From NCBI GenBank assembly GCA_028622995.1, contig JAJQJQ010000002.1, positions 12,090,001 to 12,154,000 on the forward strand: a DNA stretch of 64,000 bases. Reading direction: 5' to 3'. The position numbers and the translations under genes are program-made. Within the stretch, counting starts at the first letter, position 1, and the number at the start of each line of letters is the position of its first letter. The notes beneath the pieces are model-generated. The model ran no database searches and had not been told where the DNA came from. It saw only the letters and a list, made by a program, of their open reading frames with translations. The DNA comes from Panagrolaimus kolymaensis (taxonomy: Eukaryota > Nematoda > Chromadorea > Rhabditida > Panagrolaimidae). Of this stretch, positions 11,201-23,743 are shown piece after piece.

Positions 11201-14056
11201 TTGATTTATTTCATTAATAAAGTTTGTTTTTTTGAAAGTGGTAAGTAAAAATTAAGGAATGTTGTGTGTGTGGCAAAGGAAAGAAATAAAAATATACGAA
11301 AGACTGAAAAATGAAACTTTTAACTTAAATTAAATATTTTTCATGGACATAAAAAACGCGAGAAAAAATTGGGACAAAGGAAAGTCAAAAATTAATTTTA
11401 AAAAGATAATAAATAATTTTTCAAAGACCAAAGCAAAAACCAAAAAATTGCATATTTTCAAACTTTCATAAAAAACTTTTGAACTTTTTAACTTCTTTGC
11501 TACCGAAAAACATTGTTTTTTTTTTATTTTTGGACTAAAGAATCTAATAATAATAAAAACAAAAGAAAAAAAAATAAAGAGAAATGATAGTCACAAACTG
11601 GCACGAGAAGAATTTAGAATCTGATTAAAATTGCATTTAAAAAATTAAAGAACCAAAGAAATAAAAGAAAAAAACCGAAGCAGTAAGTAAACCAATTTCG
11701 ATCGTCACCACAACCAGAAAAAGAAAAAAAAGAAGGCTTTTTTAAACTAAAACCCAAGACAAGCTTTTTTTGGAGTCAAAATGTATTTTTTGTTATTCGA
11801 AATAGTCTCAGAAAAAAACTGAGAAAAAGAAAAAAAAACAATAAGCAAACTATAAAGTGTTGAGCGACGACAACAAACATTCCAATAAAAACTTTTTCCT
11901 TTTATTTTATATTTTGATTAGGATAAACTTGATCAATGACAACAAAAAAAAAAATAAAGATAAAATAATAAAATCAAAGCAATGAGATTGAGACTCTCTC
12001 ACCTTGGCTTGAGTCTTCCCATTGTTTTGTCGCCTTTGTCGCCTGCTTTTTTTTCAAAGCTATTTTATTTTCTTGATAGTTGTGTGGCGGCGGTGGTGTC
12101 GAATGAATGGCAAAAAAAAAGAGAAATGAAACAAAAAAAAGTTGGATGATTTCTTTATTTTTGAAACAGGCGTTTTAGAAAAAAAATGAATTAAGAATGA
12201 AGCCATTTTTTTTTTCATCGTTCGTTGATAATAAAAAAAAAGTAAAAAAATACTAAACTAAACTATTTTTTAGGCTTAATTAAAACAAAAACATAAAAAT
12301 ATTTTTGCAAAAAAAGAAAGGAAAAGTTTGAGAGTTTGATGGACATCTGCCAGAAATTTAGGTGACATAATTTTGATTGGTCAGTTTTTAGATAGTTAGT
12401 TTATAAAGTGAAAATAAAAAAGAAAAAGGTGAAAATTATTTTAAAACTTTTTTTAAGGCGCGGCATTTTGATTGATTAATAAACGGAAGCTGCTGTCTCT
12501 AATATTTTGAAATATTATTTTTAGAAAAAATTTATTCAAGCAATAAAGAAAAATATATGTATAATTTTTTTTGCTTTCAGCAAAAATAAAGTTAATTTTT
12601 ATAAAAAAAATTCAGAAAATTGAAACTTTGTAATCAAAAAATTTTATAATTATCTTCTCAAATTCAAAAAAAAACAAACTGAAAACAAGAAGGCGAAAGC
12701 CAAGAAAAAAAAGAAGAACACTCGTTGTATCTCAAAAAAAACCTTTACATTCACCAAAACCAAACGATGATATCCGCCACAAACCCGCAACGAATGAGTA
12801 AAAAAAATTGGATCACAACCAGAAAAAAAACACAAAAGCTAAAATTAAGTTTTTTCAAATCCACCAACAACATGAAAGAAAAAAGAACACGAAAAAAAAA
12901 ATGGGAGAAAAAAAGATGAATGTCAAATAAGCCATCAATAAAAAAATAAAATTTTAGCTTGCTTACATACATTATTTTTTGTCTCGTCGATTAGCAACGT
13001 TGTCGAAGACGACGACAAAATCGAAAATGAAAATAACATTGATAATGATGATGAAGAGAGAGAAAAAAATGCAAGTAATCAAGCGAACAAGCAAAAAAAA
13101 AAAAAAATCAAAAATGCCAATGTTGTTAACAGATAGAAGGAAAAAAAAAAAAGAGATAAACGTCAATTAATCAAGAAAAAAGGGAGTCAAGAAACAGCAG
13201 CAAAGAATACGAAAAAAATCTATATATCGTGGATAACAAACTCAAGCTTGAAAAGATAGGCAAAAAAATAAATAACTAAAATAACAACAAGCCTATGAGA
13301 AAAAAAAAGTACAATGTCAAATAAAAAATTTGTTTAAGAAGAAGAACACGGGCTTCATTCATTTGGATAATGTCGACTGGTTGGCGGCTAACGTTGTTTG
13401 AATTAAAGAAAAATATTTCTTTTTGATAAAAACTTGAAAGAAGAAAATAAAATTGGGTAAAGAATTTGTGTTTAAGCAATTACAAATTACAGAAAAGATT
13501 TTTTAAACTCGATTTAAAAGTTAAAGGTTCTGGACTTTCAAGATGGGACTTTTAAAAAAAAAAGTTCATCAAGAAAACCGAATTCTGGAATGAAAACCGA
13601 AAAAAATGCTTCAAAAAAAGGTAAATAGTCACCTTTCTCTCTTAATAAATCTCGAAAACTTGCCAACAAAATTTCAATCATCAAATTATTCAAATAACAA
13701 ACTTAAATAAAGAGCCACTTTTGGATGATTAATGATCATTTAAAATCTTTAAAACTCTTTTTTTATAATCTCAAAAAAAGTTAGTTAGTTAGTCAAGTGA
13801 GTCTAGTCCATTTTAAATGAAAAGCAAAAACCTTTTTAAATTCCACCCAACTTTTAGATATACCAAAGAAATGAAAGTTGAAGAAGAAGAAAGTCTTTAG
13901 CTCTTTGTTTTTGCCAAAAAGTGTTTTCGCACAACACAAAATATTTTTTTTAATAAAAAGGCGTTGAACTGATTGATTGACGACAATGGATAGATAGAAA
14001 GATACCTCACTTGCACCTCTCTTTTTCTTTTTGCGCCGCTGCTGCTGTTGGCGAAA
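11201..14056. other. Large AT-rich intergenic region upstream of TMC
   Basis: About 2.9 kb of A/T-rich, often purine-biased sequence with long A runs. It contains the TMC leader next to 11200 and presumably its promoter and enhancers. Open frames in 12650-13170 are Lys- or Phe-rich on either strand and reflect base composition, not genes. A GC-richer patch at about 14020-14050, rich in CAG/CGC triplets, may belong to the small candidate exon described next. No RNA gene was recognised. Confidence 0.5.
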
Positions 14057-14211
14057 TTATTTTATTTTTATAACCGCAAAAATTGCAATTGACCTTTTTC
14101 TCTTACTTCCATCTTTCGTTTTTGCTGTCAAAGTTGGAGACTTTACAACCTCAGCAGCATTGTCACCGTTCATCTCTCTCCCATAAAGCCTTAGGCTAAA
14201 GCTGGCTGCAG
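14057..14211 (-). CDS. Candidate short cistron downstream of eIF2A
   Basis: A TATATACAG acceptor-like site ends at 14212. An ATG at 14173 opens a 38-codon frame to a TAA at 14059-14057, beginning MNGDNAAEVVKSPTLTAKTK. The sequence is more GC-rich and codon-balanced than its surroundings and stays open upstream of the ATG to the acceptor. A GTAAGA donor at 14106-14101 could instead splice to a CAG-ending acceptor near 14048, giving a peptide of similar length. It lies about 170 nt after the eIF2A stop on the same strand, with an AATAAA (minus) at 14269-14264 between them. That spacing is typical of nematode operons, where the downstream cistron receives a spliced leader. No homologue was recognised; a conserved 3'UTR or 5' exon of another gene is an alternative. 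Confidence 0.25.
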
Positions 14212-14263
14212 CTGTATATAGTAAGATTTAACAAGAATAAGCATATGAAAAACATAAACGATT

Positions 14264-14269
14264 TTTATT
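14264..14269 (-). terminator. Putative eIF2A polyadenylation signal
   Basis: AATAAA on the minus strand, about 110 nt after the eIF2A stop codon and before the candidate downstream cistron. Such hexamers are frequent in AT-rich DNA, so position is the main support. Confidence 0.35.
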
Positions 14270-14379
14270 ATTCCAATAACAAAATTATAGTTTAATTTTT
14301 CAAACAACAAAAAGTAAATAAACAATGAAAAAAGAGAAAATAATATCACACCGAGTCTTTCTTACAGGATAATAAAAAT

Positions 14380-16438
14380 TTAAGTTGAGGCTTTCAACTT
14401 TTCCACTTCTTCCATGAGTTCTTGTTCACGTTCAAGTTTATCAAGCTGATTCTTTTCCAATTTATCGCCACGTTGTTGCTTAATTTTGAGTTTCAGAATA
14501 TCACGAAGTTGTGTATTAATCTTCTTAATCTTCTTATCATTTTCACTACTTACAGCTGAAGAAACCACAGTGCCAGCAGCTTTAAGAGATCCATCGCTTA
14601 CACCTAAAAGTAAAGAAAGTATAATTTGAGAAGACAATGCAAAAAATTGCTTACCTGTTTTTCTCATATGCGGTGGAATATAAGCAGCAGCTTTCTTAAC
14701 AGAGCCAGCAGCAACTTCGACTTCACCATCGCCATTCATAACTTTGAACTTTAAACCAGTTTGGAGTTTATCTTCTTTGGTCACAGAAACAGGATTAAAC
14801 TTCATGTTAACAGCTTCAGGTACAGGTTTCCACATAATTTGCCATAATTCATATTTTGTTGTTGGAGCATATTCGAACAAAAGTTTACCAGTGTAGTGCC
14901 ATAGACGATATCGGTTATCAACACGCATACGAGGAGCAGTAGTGGCAGTATAAAAATGTTGACCATCACCAGAAAATTCAAGATGTGTTGTGTTTTCCAC
15001 TTCAATCTTATTGACTTCTTCTTGATCAACAAAGTTCCAGATTTGAATCTTTCCAGCTGTTAATGAACCAAAACCACAAGTAATAAGCAGATTTCCTTGG
15101 ATGTTGAAATGAACTTCATTACGATGTCCTTCTCCAAGGTTCCAAACAGCGTTGCCCAAATGATTGTAAACAGCTACTTTGGCCGGCATGAAACCATAAC
15201 AAACAGCGAAATGACTTCCAGTGGGACTCCATTTAACATCGTGAACTGAACCTTCTTTATCAAATAGAACACGAGCTTTTTCACCATTTGATTGTAAAAC
15301 TTGAAGGAATGATTGGCCATAATAGGATTTGCCAGATTTATCAACATCAACACTAGCAAGTGCAAGTAAAGTTGTACCTAAAACAAGAATAAGCATTAAT
15401 AGTTACTTCATCAACAAAAAAGGTTACCTTTCGAGTTCCATGACATATTTATCTTATCACAATTCATAAAGGTGACAGAAGTTGATGAAGTCATCTCTTT
15501 GTTAATACGTCGAAGTTCAACACGTGCAGTACCACCATTCTTTGAAGGAACAAAAGCAGCAAAAAAGTGATCAGATTGATGAGGACTGACAGAGATAGCA
15601 CTGACTTCAGGGATAACATTCTTGAATTTGCTCTTTTCTAAAAAAGAAACCATTATTCATTCCGAAAAATGCCAAAGTAACTTACCCATGTTACCATCTT
15701 CAAATGCTAATACTTCTGAACCAATTATTTGAACCATATATTTTTCATCATAAGTCCATTGTGGAAGATCTTCTCGTCGTTTACCAATGATCGTCTTCAA
15801 GTGTTTCTTTTCAGCAACAGAGTAAAAGTTGATGTTGGGCTTTGGAGTTTTGATCGTACCATCATCACCTCGTCGACGACCATAAACGCAGTACATTTCC
15901 CAAGAAACAAAGTACGTATCTTTTGGAGAGAACACGATCATAGTAGGCTTCGGTGCAGGATACTTGATAACTTCTTCACCAGTTTCTGTATCAATGAGAT
16001 ATGTCCTGAAAATAAGAAAGTTAGTAAGATAGAAAAGAATGTAAAGCTATAGCTGGAGAATCAATAATAAGATAAGTGACAAGCTTCATAGCCATCTTTC
16101 GATTGCATTTCATCGATTTATAGCATTGTTATAATGTAAACAAGAAGTAAACTCACTCAAGAGAGTTGCAGAAAGCTAAATAATTTCCATTGTTTGAGTA
16201 TTGCATAACACGAATATCATTTGCAGGATCACTAAAAAGTTCAAATATAGCAAAGGTTTAACGAATAAAAGAAGGAATAACTTACACCACATCAAAGCCA
16301 TAAAACTGTTGAGGATTTGAGACACCTTTGTAAAGGTTGATACCTTTTGCACCACGAACTAAAAAAAAGCTGTTGTTAGTTAAAGATTGAGAAAGAAAGT
16401 AAAAAAAACATACGAGCAAAGCCATTTCTTTCTTCCAT
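14380..16438 (-). CDS. eif2a: Eukaryotic translation initiation factor 2A (eIF2A)
   Basis: Seven exons join in frame: 16438-16414, 16358-16286, 16231-16157, 16005-15686, 15637-15428, 15377-14655 and 14603-14380, giving 549 aa against 585 in human. eIF2A is a WD-repeat beta-propeller protein that can deliver initiator tRNA to the 40S subunit independently of eIF2. Matches to the family include the N-terminal LRGAKGINLYKG, ASVDVDKSGKSYYGQ, the VYGFMPAK-like CYGFMPAKVAVYN, FSGDGQHFYTATTAPRMRV and LWHYTGKLL, then AAAYIPPHMRKTG and a C-terminal Lys/Glu coiled coil containing LEKNQLDKLE. The first ATG of the exon is used and aligns with the family start. Introns are short (about 48-151 nt). The gene ends about 170 nt before a possible small downstream cistron. 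It looks intact. Confidence 0.95.
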
Positions 16439-17031
16439 GTTGAACCTTCTTAATCACCAAATAGACCTTTCACAAAAATAACTTGAAATAAGTAGCAAAG
16501 GCGATGAAGGATTTGCTGTAAAAAAATGGAAGTTTGAACGATTGATTATGCGATTTTTGCGGATGAAAGAAAGTTTGTTGAAAAAAACTTTGATGAAAAA
16601 AAATGCAAAACTAAAAAAATGGCGAAGGAACAAAATTTTTTTATGGAAGCATGAATGTGAAAGGAACATGAAAAAGGCATTTAGCCAAGAAAAATGGTGG
16701 AGATTTGAAAATTTTGGGATGGATGATTGCTTTTTTTGTTTGTTTGTTTGAAAGCTAACTTCCAAAAAAGTTTTTCTGAATCGAATGTTGCTACATAATT
16801 TTTTTGAGGTTTGCTTATTTTCATTTTATTTATTATTAAACAAACAAAATATTATAAAGTGTTAATGTTATAGTAAAGTTATGATAGGTTTTTTTTACAA
16901 AGTTTTTAAAGCACATGTTTGCGAGGATTAAAAAAGTTTAAAAAAAAAGTGCACTTTTAAAGAATTAACAAAAGCATAAATTTCATTATTTTACAAAACT
17001 CAAATATAAAGATAAAACTTTTAGGCGGGCG
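16439..17031. other. Intergenic region between eIF2A and the 626-aa gene
   Basis: Holds the 5' leader of eIF2A and the 3' flank of the gene that ends at 17032, both on the minus strand. Otherwise AT-rich; the two overlapping open frames at 16454-16765 are complementary low-complexity sequence with no recognisable protein features. Confidence 0.45.
16516..16517 (-). promoter_or_regulatory. Candidate spliced-leader or 5'UTR acceptor of eIF2A
   Basis: Reading the minus strand, TTTTTTTACAG ends here, 77 nt before the eIF2A ATG. A T-rich tract ending in CAG just upstream of a start codon fits either a trans-splice site, common in nematodes, or a 5'UTR intron acceptor. Confidence 0.35.
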
Positions 17032-19802
17032 TTAAAAGGTTTTAAAAATAGGCTTTTCATCAGTTTTCCAATGACCATTTATTGCAGCCGTAACAATTCC
17101 ACGAAAGTTGGTTATATAATCGGCATTATCATGAGATTTGAAGTGAATGGTTATTCGACTTTTTGGCGCTGCATTTTTCTGAAAATTTAATTTATTTAGG
17201 GCCTTATTATTTTTTGGGATTTATGTAAGTAAAAGAAGACAGATTTAAGTGAAGTTTTATATATAAACTTTTAAAAGTGGAAAACTTGATTGCAAGGAGG
17301 CATGCATACCTTTAAAAATTCTGCAAAATCTTCTGCATTGAATAAATCATTTTGAATTCCAGAAAGAATGAAGGTTTCAAATTTATTTTGAAATGGTAAT
17401 TCTTTGAGAATTTGAGTTGTTTGAGGTGAGCAAATTGCAGCGGTGATACTAAAAAAATATATTTTTTTGTTTTATTCTTGGAATTCTCAAATATCAATGT
17501 TAGTCAATCAAAGGAAAATTATTGCACGGAGTCTCGAAAAGAATTTTTTTACTTTAATTTAGTTTTAGCACGAAAACTTTTTTACATATATTTAAATTTT
17601 TTTTGGGGTTTTTTCATTGCAAAATGAAGTAAATCTTACTTGATAGAATTTAACTTTGGAGTCATTTTTAAAATTTCTTCCACAGGGAGATCGGCTCCAT
17701 TGGCGACATCAATAATTTTAACTTCATGAAGATTCAAATTTTCAACCTTTCCATTTCCAATTAAAAATTTTAGCTCCTTTTCATTCAAATTTTGTGCAAA
17801 AATAGTTATATATTTTGCATCGCATCGAAATAAATTAGGAATAATTAATTCTGATAAAGCATTGGGATTTCGAAATTGAATCCATAAATAATTTGAAATA
17901 TAAAAATTTTGAAGAAATTTTTCTGAATTTTTTGATGGTTGGAGACTTTGAGAAATAATTGCTGCTTCCATGGATTGTTTATAATATCGAATTTCTGGGA
18001 ACCCCAAATCATTATTAGTGTTATTTTCTTTTAAAATTAATTTAAAACAAATTGGAATAGAATTTTTTGTGAAAAAAAATTTACAAGTTTCAAATAATTT
18101 TTGTAAAACTTCTGCATTAGAATTTTGTAAAATATAATGCATTAAATTTTTCGACAATGAAAAATTTTGAGATTTTAAATTTTTTGGGTTAAAATAAAGC
18201 TTTTCTTCTTCGCCACATTGATGGTTATCGCCGCCAGCTTTTTTCTCTTCATCCTCCTCTTCCGGGTCTTCAGAATTTTCTTTTTTCTCGCCAGCTTGAA
18301 GAAGCTGCTTTAAAACATTTTCATTATAAATTTCAAAATCAAATACATTTTTCCATGGAACTTCGAAAGGTTTTTTTCCATAGTTTTCTAATACTTCTTT
18401 TCGATATTCTTTCTTCATTTCCATGTCATCAAGAAAGAAGCGACAATATTTGGAATAAACGTGAAGTATTTGCTACAAATAAAAAAAATTTATATTTATT
18501 TTTATTTTCAGATGTAAAAAAATATGTTAATTCCCCATAAAAAAGAAGCTATCAGCTAAGCTCTTGGACCTTGAAATGAAAAGGTTTAATTACTGTAGAA
18601 GAAATTATGAACAGCTTTAAAGATTCAATTTTTCAATTTCAATTTTTGAATGGATGATTTTTTCTTTTATAGTAAAAAATCAAAAAAATATGAAAGAATA
18701 ATAAAATAAAATTTATATAACCTAAACTTAAAAATAATTTTTTGTTGTTGTCAGACTTTGAGTTATTTTTGGAAGTTTTTAATATGTTTTTAAACCCTTT
18801 CATTCTCCCTTTTAAAAACAAAAACTAACTTTAATATTATTTCGTTGTTTTAAAAATTGAATATAAAATTTCCATAAAATTCGATTACCCAAAAATTCAC
18901 CAATTTTATATTCAACGTTTTGTTGAATAAATTCATCATCATCTTCTACTTCTTCTAAAGTTTTAAACCATTTTTCATTTTCTTCATCACCATCTTTTCC
19001 AATTTCGATGGATATAATTTTTTCATATATTTTTAACATTTTTTCATATTTTTTTGCAATGGTTTTGGGTGGAGGAGAAGCTGAAAAAAAAATTCATTAT
19101 TTCTTAGCAAAAATTTTTTTATTTACATATTCTTTGGTTTTTTTTGGAATTTCTGGGGATTTTGACTTACCAATATTTTTTTCATATAAAATCCATTTCT
19201 TTTTTAAATTTGAATGAGGAAAAATTAAATCCTTTTCTAAATTTTTAATATTTTTAATAAAAATCGTTTTTCCATGAGATAATTCAAAACTTGAAATTGG
19301 AGTTTGTTGTTTGTAATCAATCAATTTATTTATATTATTGCTTCGTTTAATTCCAATCATTGCATTACTTGATGGTTGATTAAAATAAAAATGATAATAT
19401 GCTGGAAGGGTGAGACCTTTAATTCGGTCGAAATTTGAATTTACTGTGGCCAAACTAAAAATAAAAAAAAGAGATGTTTAGTATTAAAAAAAAATTTTCG
19501 GTAGGCAGAGGTAAAGTTTCAAAGCATCGACGATGATGCCTCTATTTTTTTTTTTTTTGTTACTGGCTGACTTACTTATAATAAAATTGCCATAATTCTT
19601 TAGGCATCATATAATTTGATGAAAATTCAGTTAATAAATTCCAATGTAAATCATTTAGATTTACAACCATATTTTCATCATCGGTTGCTGATGGAATTTG
19701 TGGTTGTTGTAAATCTTGTTCAAGTTTATATAAAATTTTATTATAACTTGGATCATTATTTTTACACAATTCAGTTGATAATGCCACAGTGGAACTAATC
19801 AT
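17032..19802 (-). CDS. Unrecognised 626-aa protein, probably lineage-specific
   Basis: Six exons join in frame: 19802-19576, 19454-19171, 19080-18830, 18472-17640, 17448-17310 and 17178-17032. All use GT donors (four GTAAGN, one GTTAGT, one GTATGC) and TTTAG/TTTCAG/TTGTAG acceptors with matching phase. The ATG at 19802 is preferred because the open frame upstream turns into Lys/Phe homopolymer. The product is soluble, with an acidic Glu-rich segment near residues 335-355. A leucine/Cys-rich stretch (NLMHYILQNSNAEVLQKLFE, then TCKFFF) recalls expanded, F-box-associated-like families of plant-parasitic nematodes; that is only an impression. The C-terminal half has alternating hydrophobic leucines like a leucine-rich solenoid (KELKFLIGNGKVENLNLHEV). 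No signal peptide or membrane segment was seen. Function unknown. Confidence 0.75.
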
Positions 19803-20256
19803 TTCTTCCGTAAAATTAATAACTTTAGAATTAAAAGTTAAATTGAGTTTAAAAAAAATGTTTGAGTCAAGCAACACCCGAGAACAAAAAAAAAGAAAAA
19901 AGAATGGAAGTTGTTTGTCTTTTTTTTTTGAGGAATACAAAGCCAAAAAAATTTTTTTTTCTTTTTTATAACTTTTTTTAAAGTGACTCATAAAGATGCA
20001 CACACCTTCGATCTTTATTTATCTTTGGTTAATGCTTTCTTGGAAAACTATGAGTAAAAAAAAGGAATGTCAGTTGTTGTTAAAACTTTTGATAACAAAA
20101 AAAATTTATATAATGAAATCATTTTAAGAAATAAAAATAAAATTGTTTATTTTTTCTTTCAATAATGCATTTCAGAAGAAAAAACTTTGCCATTGTGCCT
20201 CGCATCGAAATTTTTCAACGGTAATTTTGAAAATTTTTTAGTAATAAAAAAATTTA

Positions 20257-20608
20257 TTAAACCATTAAAAAATTATTTGAAATTAAAATAAATGTAAAAG
20301 CATAAGCAAAAAGTCCAAATGAAGCCATCCAAGGTGACTGGAAAGAAAAATTTAATGAAGGAGGTAAATGCAAAAATTGGAAATAATGCTGTCAATTTAG
20401 CCATTGTCGTCATCAATAAATATGAAGAACATAAATGACAAAGTAAAAGTTTTTTATATTTATCAAATTTAAATGATTTAGTTAAAATTAAATAAATTAA
20501 TAAAATGAAAAGTAAAGAAGAAATAATAAACATAATATTTATGATAAAATGATAAATAAAAATAAAAGTTGAATTCGTTGTGGCTATACTAAAGCCGGAA
20601 AAATCCAT
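20257..20608 (-). pseudogene. 7TM chemoreceptor-like fragment with a frameshift
   Basis: The ATG at 20608 opens a frame with two strongly hydrophobic segments (about residues 15-43 and 55-80) separated by a basic KSFKFDKYKK loop, as in TM1-TM2 of nematode serpentine receptors. The main frame continues to a stop near 20273. After the T run near 20380, however, a shifted frame reads HLPPSLNFSF and then SPWMASFGLFAYAFTFILIS, ending at TAA 20259-20257. The latter looks like a third membrane helix preceded by a receptor-like loop. A one-base change in a TTTTT run would account for the shift, so either a real pseudogene or a homopolymer base-call error is possible. Only three of seven helices are present, so it is truncated in any case. 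The receptor family is not assigned. Confidence 0.45.
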
Positions 20609-21855
20609 TCAAAAAAATAAATATGGTTTTAGAACATTAAAAATATTTATGTATGGGTTTCTGAAAAAAAAAGTTAAAGATTTGGGCCAAAAAAACTGAA
20701 AAAAAAAAGGTTAAAGTTTATTTATAAACATTTTTTTTTCTCGTGGACAAGCAAGCGTCTGTCTCGTCTCGTTGCAATCATTGTAAATTTTTTTTATTAA
20801 ATTTAGAAAACAAATTTTTTTAATTAATTTACAAATGGATTTTATATAGTCTTTAATTGTAGTGCAAAATATTATTACTCATAAAAAACATAATAAAAAA
20901 ACTAAAAAGATTTAAAGCTAGCTAATTGCAGCCTTTTAAATCCATCAAAAAAACTTTGTAACTTTCAAACAAAAAAAGTAACTCTTTTTTTATTAACTTT
21001 GTTTTCCAACAAAACAATTGAAGCATAAAAAAGGTTTATTAAAACAAGTATTGACACTTTTATTTATTGTGTACTTCCTTTAATTATGAGAAGAAAGGAT
21101 AAATAGTTTTTTAATTAAAGCAAAACAAAACAAAAAAAAACTAACAAAACAAATTTTAAAAAATGAATTTTCTTTTTTGAATGTAAAACTCAATAAAAAA
21201 AATAACAAAATTTGGTTATTTCTTTCTTTATTTTCTACAGAAATCCCTTTTTCCTGTTTGCAAAACGAAAAACTATTATTAAATTAATTTTGATCTTTAT
21301 TCCTTTCTGTTGTACGCCTTACTTTTTTTTTGTTTGTTTTAATCTTATTTTAGAAGAAAAATTAACAATAAACCATAAAGCAATGTACTCATTTATTCTT
21401 AGAGCTGTAATGTAAGACCAGCTGCATTGGTGCAACAAACAAAAACAGTGCTGAAGGATAAAAACAACAACAAACAAACCTAATTTTTTAAAATTATGCT
21501 TTTATGAGTTCTTTGAACTTTAGAGAGAAAATGATAAAGAAAATGCAATTATTGTAGTCAAGAGTTGTAAAAATTACGGTAGCTTTTTTTTTAAACTATG
21601 CAATGATCCAAATAACTAACTATCAATGCCCGCGCAAACAAAGTCTCTCAAAAATCCAATATTCACAACACACATGTCTTTTTACGTTATTTCCGATCAA
21701 AGACACATATATGCACTCACAATCAAGAAAAAAATTATAGCTAGACAATGAGGTTATCAAAGAACAAAAAAATTAGTACAAAAAATGTATGTATTTATAG
21801 TCAAATAATTTCAATTTGGTGTTACAATTAAAAAAGAAGAAAATAAAGAGAAAAG
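20609..21855. other. AT-rich intergenic region
   Basis: About 1.25 kb between the receptor-like fragment and the 3' end of the 523-aa gene, with long A and T runs. The open frame at 21212-21415 is low-complexity and was not accepted. No repeat family, RNA gene or exon was recognised. Confidence 0.45.
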
Positions 21856-23743
21856 TTAAATGAAAGATTCATCTTCTCCACTTTGATTTGGGTCATCATG
21901 AAATTTGGTAGGAGTTCTATCAACTGAAGAAGAACCTTCATCAACAACATTAGCAGCATAAAATTTTGTTGGAGAATCATATACTTTTCCAGATGCATGT
22001 TTTTGAAGAGTGGTTTCATCATCTTTGAAATGAACACGTTTGACTCGAATTGGAGGTTGATTTCCACCTGTTTCAATTTCCTGCAAATAAATAAACATAA
22101 TGTTAGGTTTTGTAAACATAGGGAAAAGTAGTTAGTTACCCTTTGACGCCAAAAATCCATTACTTGTACACGTTTTGCTGTTGGATCCATGATAATTTGA
22201 GTTGGTTTTGGAAGACGAGATGCACGAAGAAGTGATGAAGACCGTGGAGGAGGAGATTTTTGAATTTTTGGAAAAGAAACCTTTTGAATTTTTTGAAATG
22301 GTGTTTGAAGTTTGACACAATATGCATAAGTTCTAAAAAAAGGTATGAGTTAGTTAAACAAGTATATTATGGCATAAATGGAGCTACTATAAATCAAGAA
22401 AATAAGACACTCTTACTTTAGCATTGGAGTACCACCATATGCTTCTTGATGATGATCACCTTCGACAGCCTTGCATTGACCAGAACATTCAGAATCCATA
22501 TCACAAGAATGAGGTGATTTATCATTACCATATGTATCAAATTGAGCTGAAAAAGCAACAAACATTAGTACTATGTGCAGCTAAAATCACAAACATACAT
22601 TGATTCAAAATGGCAGTATTGATGGAAGTTGTTGAAGCATTAAATTCATTGATATCCTTGCAAGTAACATCAACTTCTGAAGTTCCAACAGCACTAGATG
22701 ATGGATGACTTGTTGGCTTTTCATTTTGGTATTCAATAATTTCAGCATCGTAATGAATCATGCCGCTATCACAATTTCGTTCAGCAGGTTCATGTTCAGT
22801 AATAAAAGGTGTTCGAGCGGCAGCAGGCATTGTTGTTTCAATTGATGATGATGGAGACAAATCATTGATGGCACTGTTGTAACTTTGAGAACTTCTTAAA
22901 AATGAAGATGAAGCAAGAGCTCCTCTAATTGCAGGAGATGAATCATGGTTTTGAACGCTTTCATTATCGTCGGTAACGGTTTCAGCTTGACGAGGATGAC
23001 GATGAACAATAATTACACCAGCTTGTTCTAAAAAAAGTAAGTGTAAAGCGGTGAAATAAAAAAGTAAATCGATCAAAGATAAAACTCACTACCACTCTTA
23101 TTAGCAGGAGCAACAACAGATTTAGTTGAAACAACGGATTCTAAAGAAATAGCAGGATTGATTTCGTTTGCAACTGCATCACAAACTTTCGCTAGACCTA
23201 TTTCAGATTGATGAGCAGCAATAAGAAGAGCACGCCATGAACGAAGGTTATCATCTTTAGAGAAACGAATATGAAGTTCACCAAAAGAAAATTGAAGAAT
23301 AAAAACAGCATCATATTCTGTTGTACCACCAACACCAATAGCTTGATTCTTCTTACAAAGTTTCTTGGTTCCTTCAAAATGTAATCGAAGAGCATGGGGT
23401 ACACTCAAGATATATCCATGACGATCAGTAACATAAATGAAGAGAACACCTTTATTCGTTGTCAAATATACAGGACGACGCATCCATTGTGTTTCACGAT
23501 TAAAGAAAGTTTGCTTTCGTTTAATTTTGATATCCAATTCTGATGCAAGTACTGAATATGAATGTTGAAAGACATCTTGAGGTGGTAAAGGAAGATACTA
23601 AAAAAATCAAGAATATATTATAAATCGTAAAACCAAAAAGTAAAAAAAAAACTTACATGTCGAAATCCACCATTTTTCATGCAAGTTGTTCGAAGAATAA
23701 ATTTACGAGGATCATGATGTTGTTGTGATGATGATTCTTCCAT
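21856..23743 (-). CDS. Protein with a PH-like domain and long Ser-rich tail (523 aa)
   Basis: Six exons join in frame: 23743-23657, 23597-23090, 23027-22599, 22546-22417, 22332-22140 and 22080-21856. Residues about 50-165 look like a pleckstrin-homology-type fold. Basic strands come first (KIKRKQTFFNRETQWMRRPV), then YLTTNKGVLFIYVTDRHGYI, FILQFSFGELHIRF, and a closing helix with Trp (LRSWRALLIAAHQ) in the place PH domains keep their conserved tryptophan. This would suggest lipid or phosphoprotein binding at membranes. The rest is disordered: a Ser/Glu-rich middle, a small Cys-containing segment (HSCDMDSECSGQCK), a Pro/Ser/Lys stretch and an acidic C-terminus. The ATG at 23743 begins an acidic Ser/Gln/His-rich leader. 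The gene is divergent from the plus-strand gene at 24480. The PH assignment is by eye and could be wrong. Confidence 0.7.

Noticed and set aside
12650..13170. Open frames on both strands in the region upstream of TMC
   Set aside because: They are Lys-rich on one strand and Phe-rich on the other, as expected from A/T homopolymers, with no splice context or domain.
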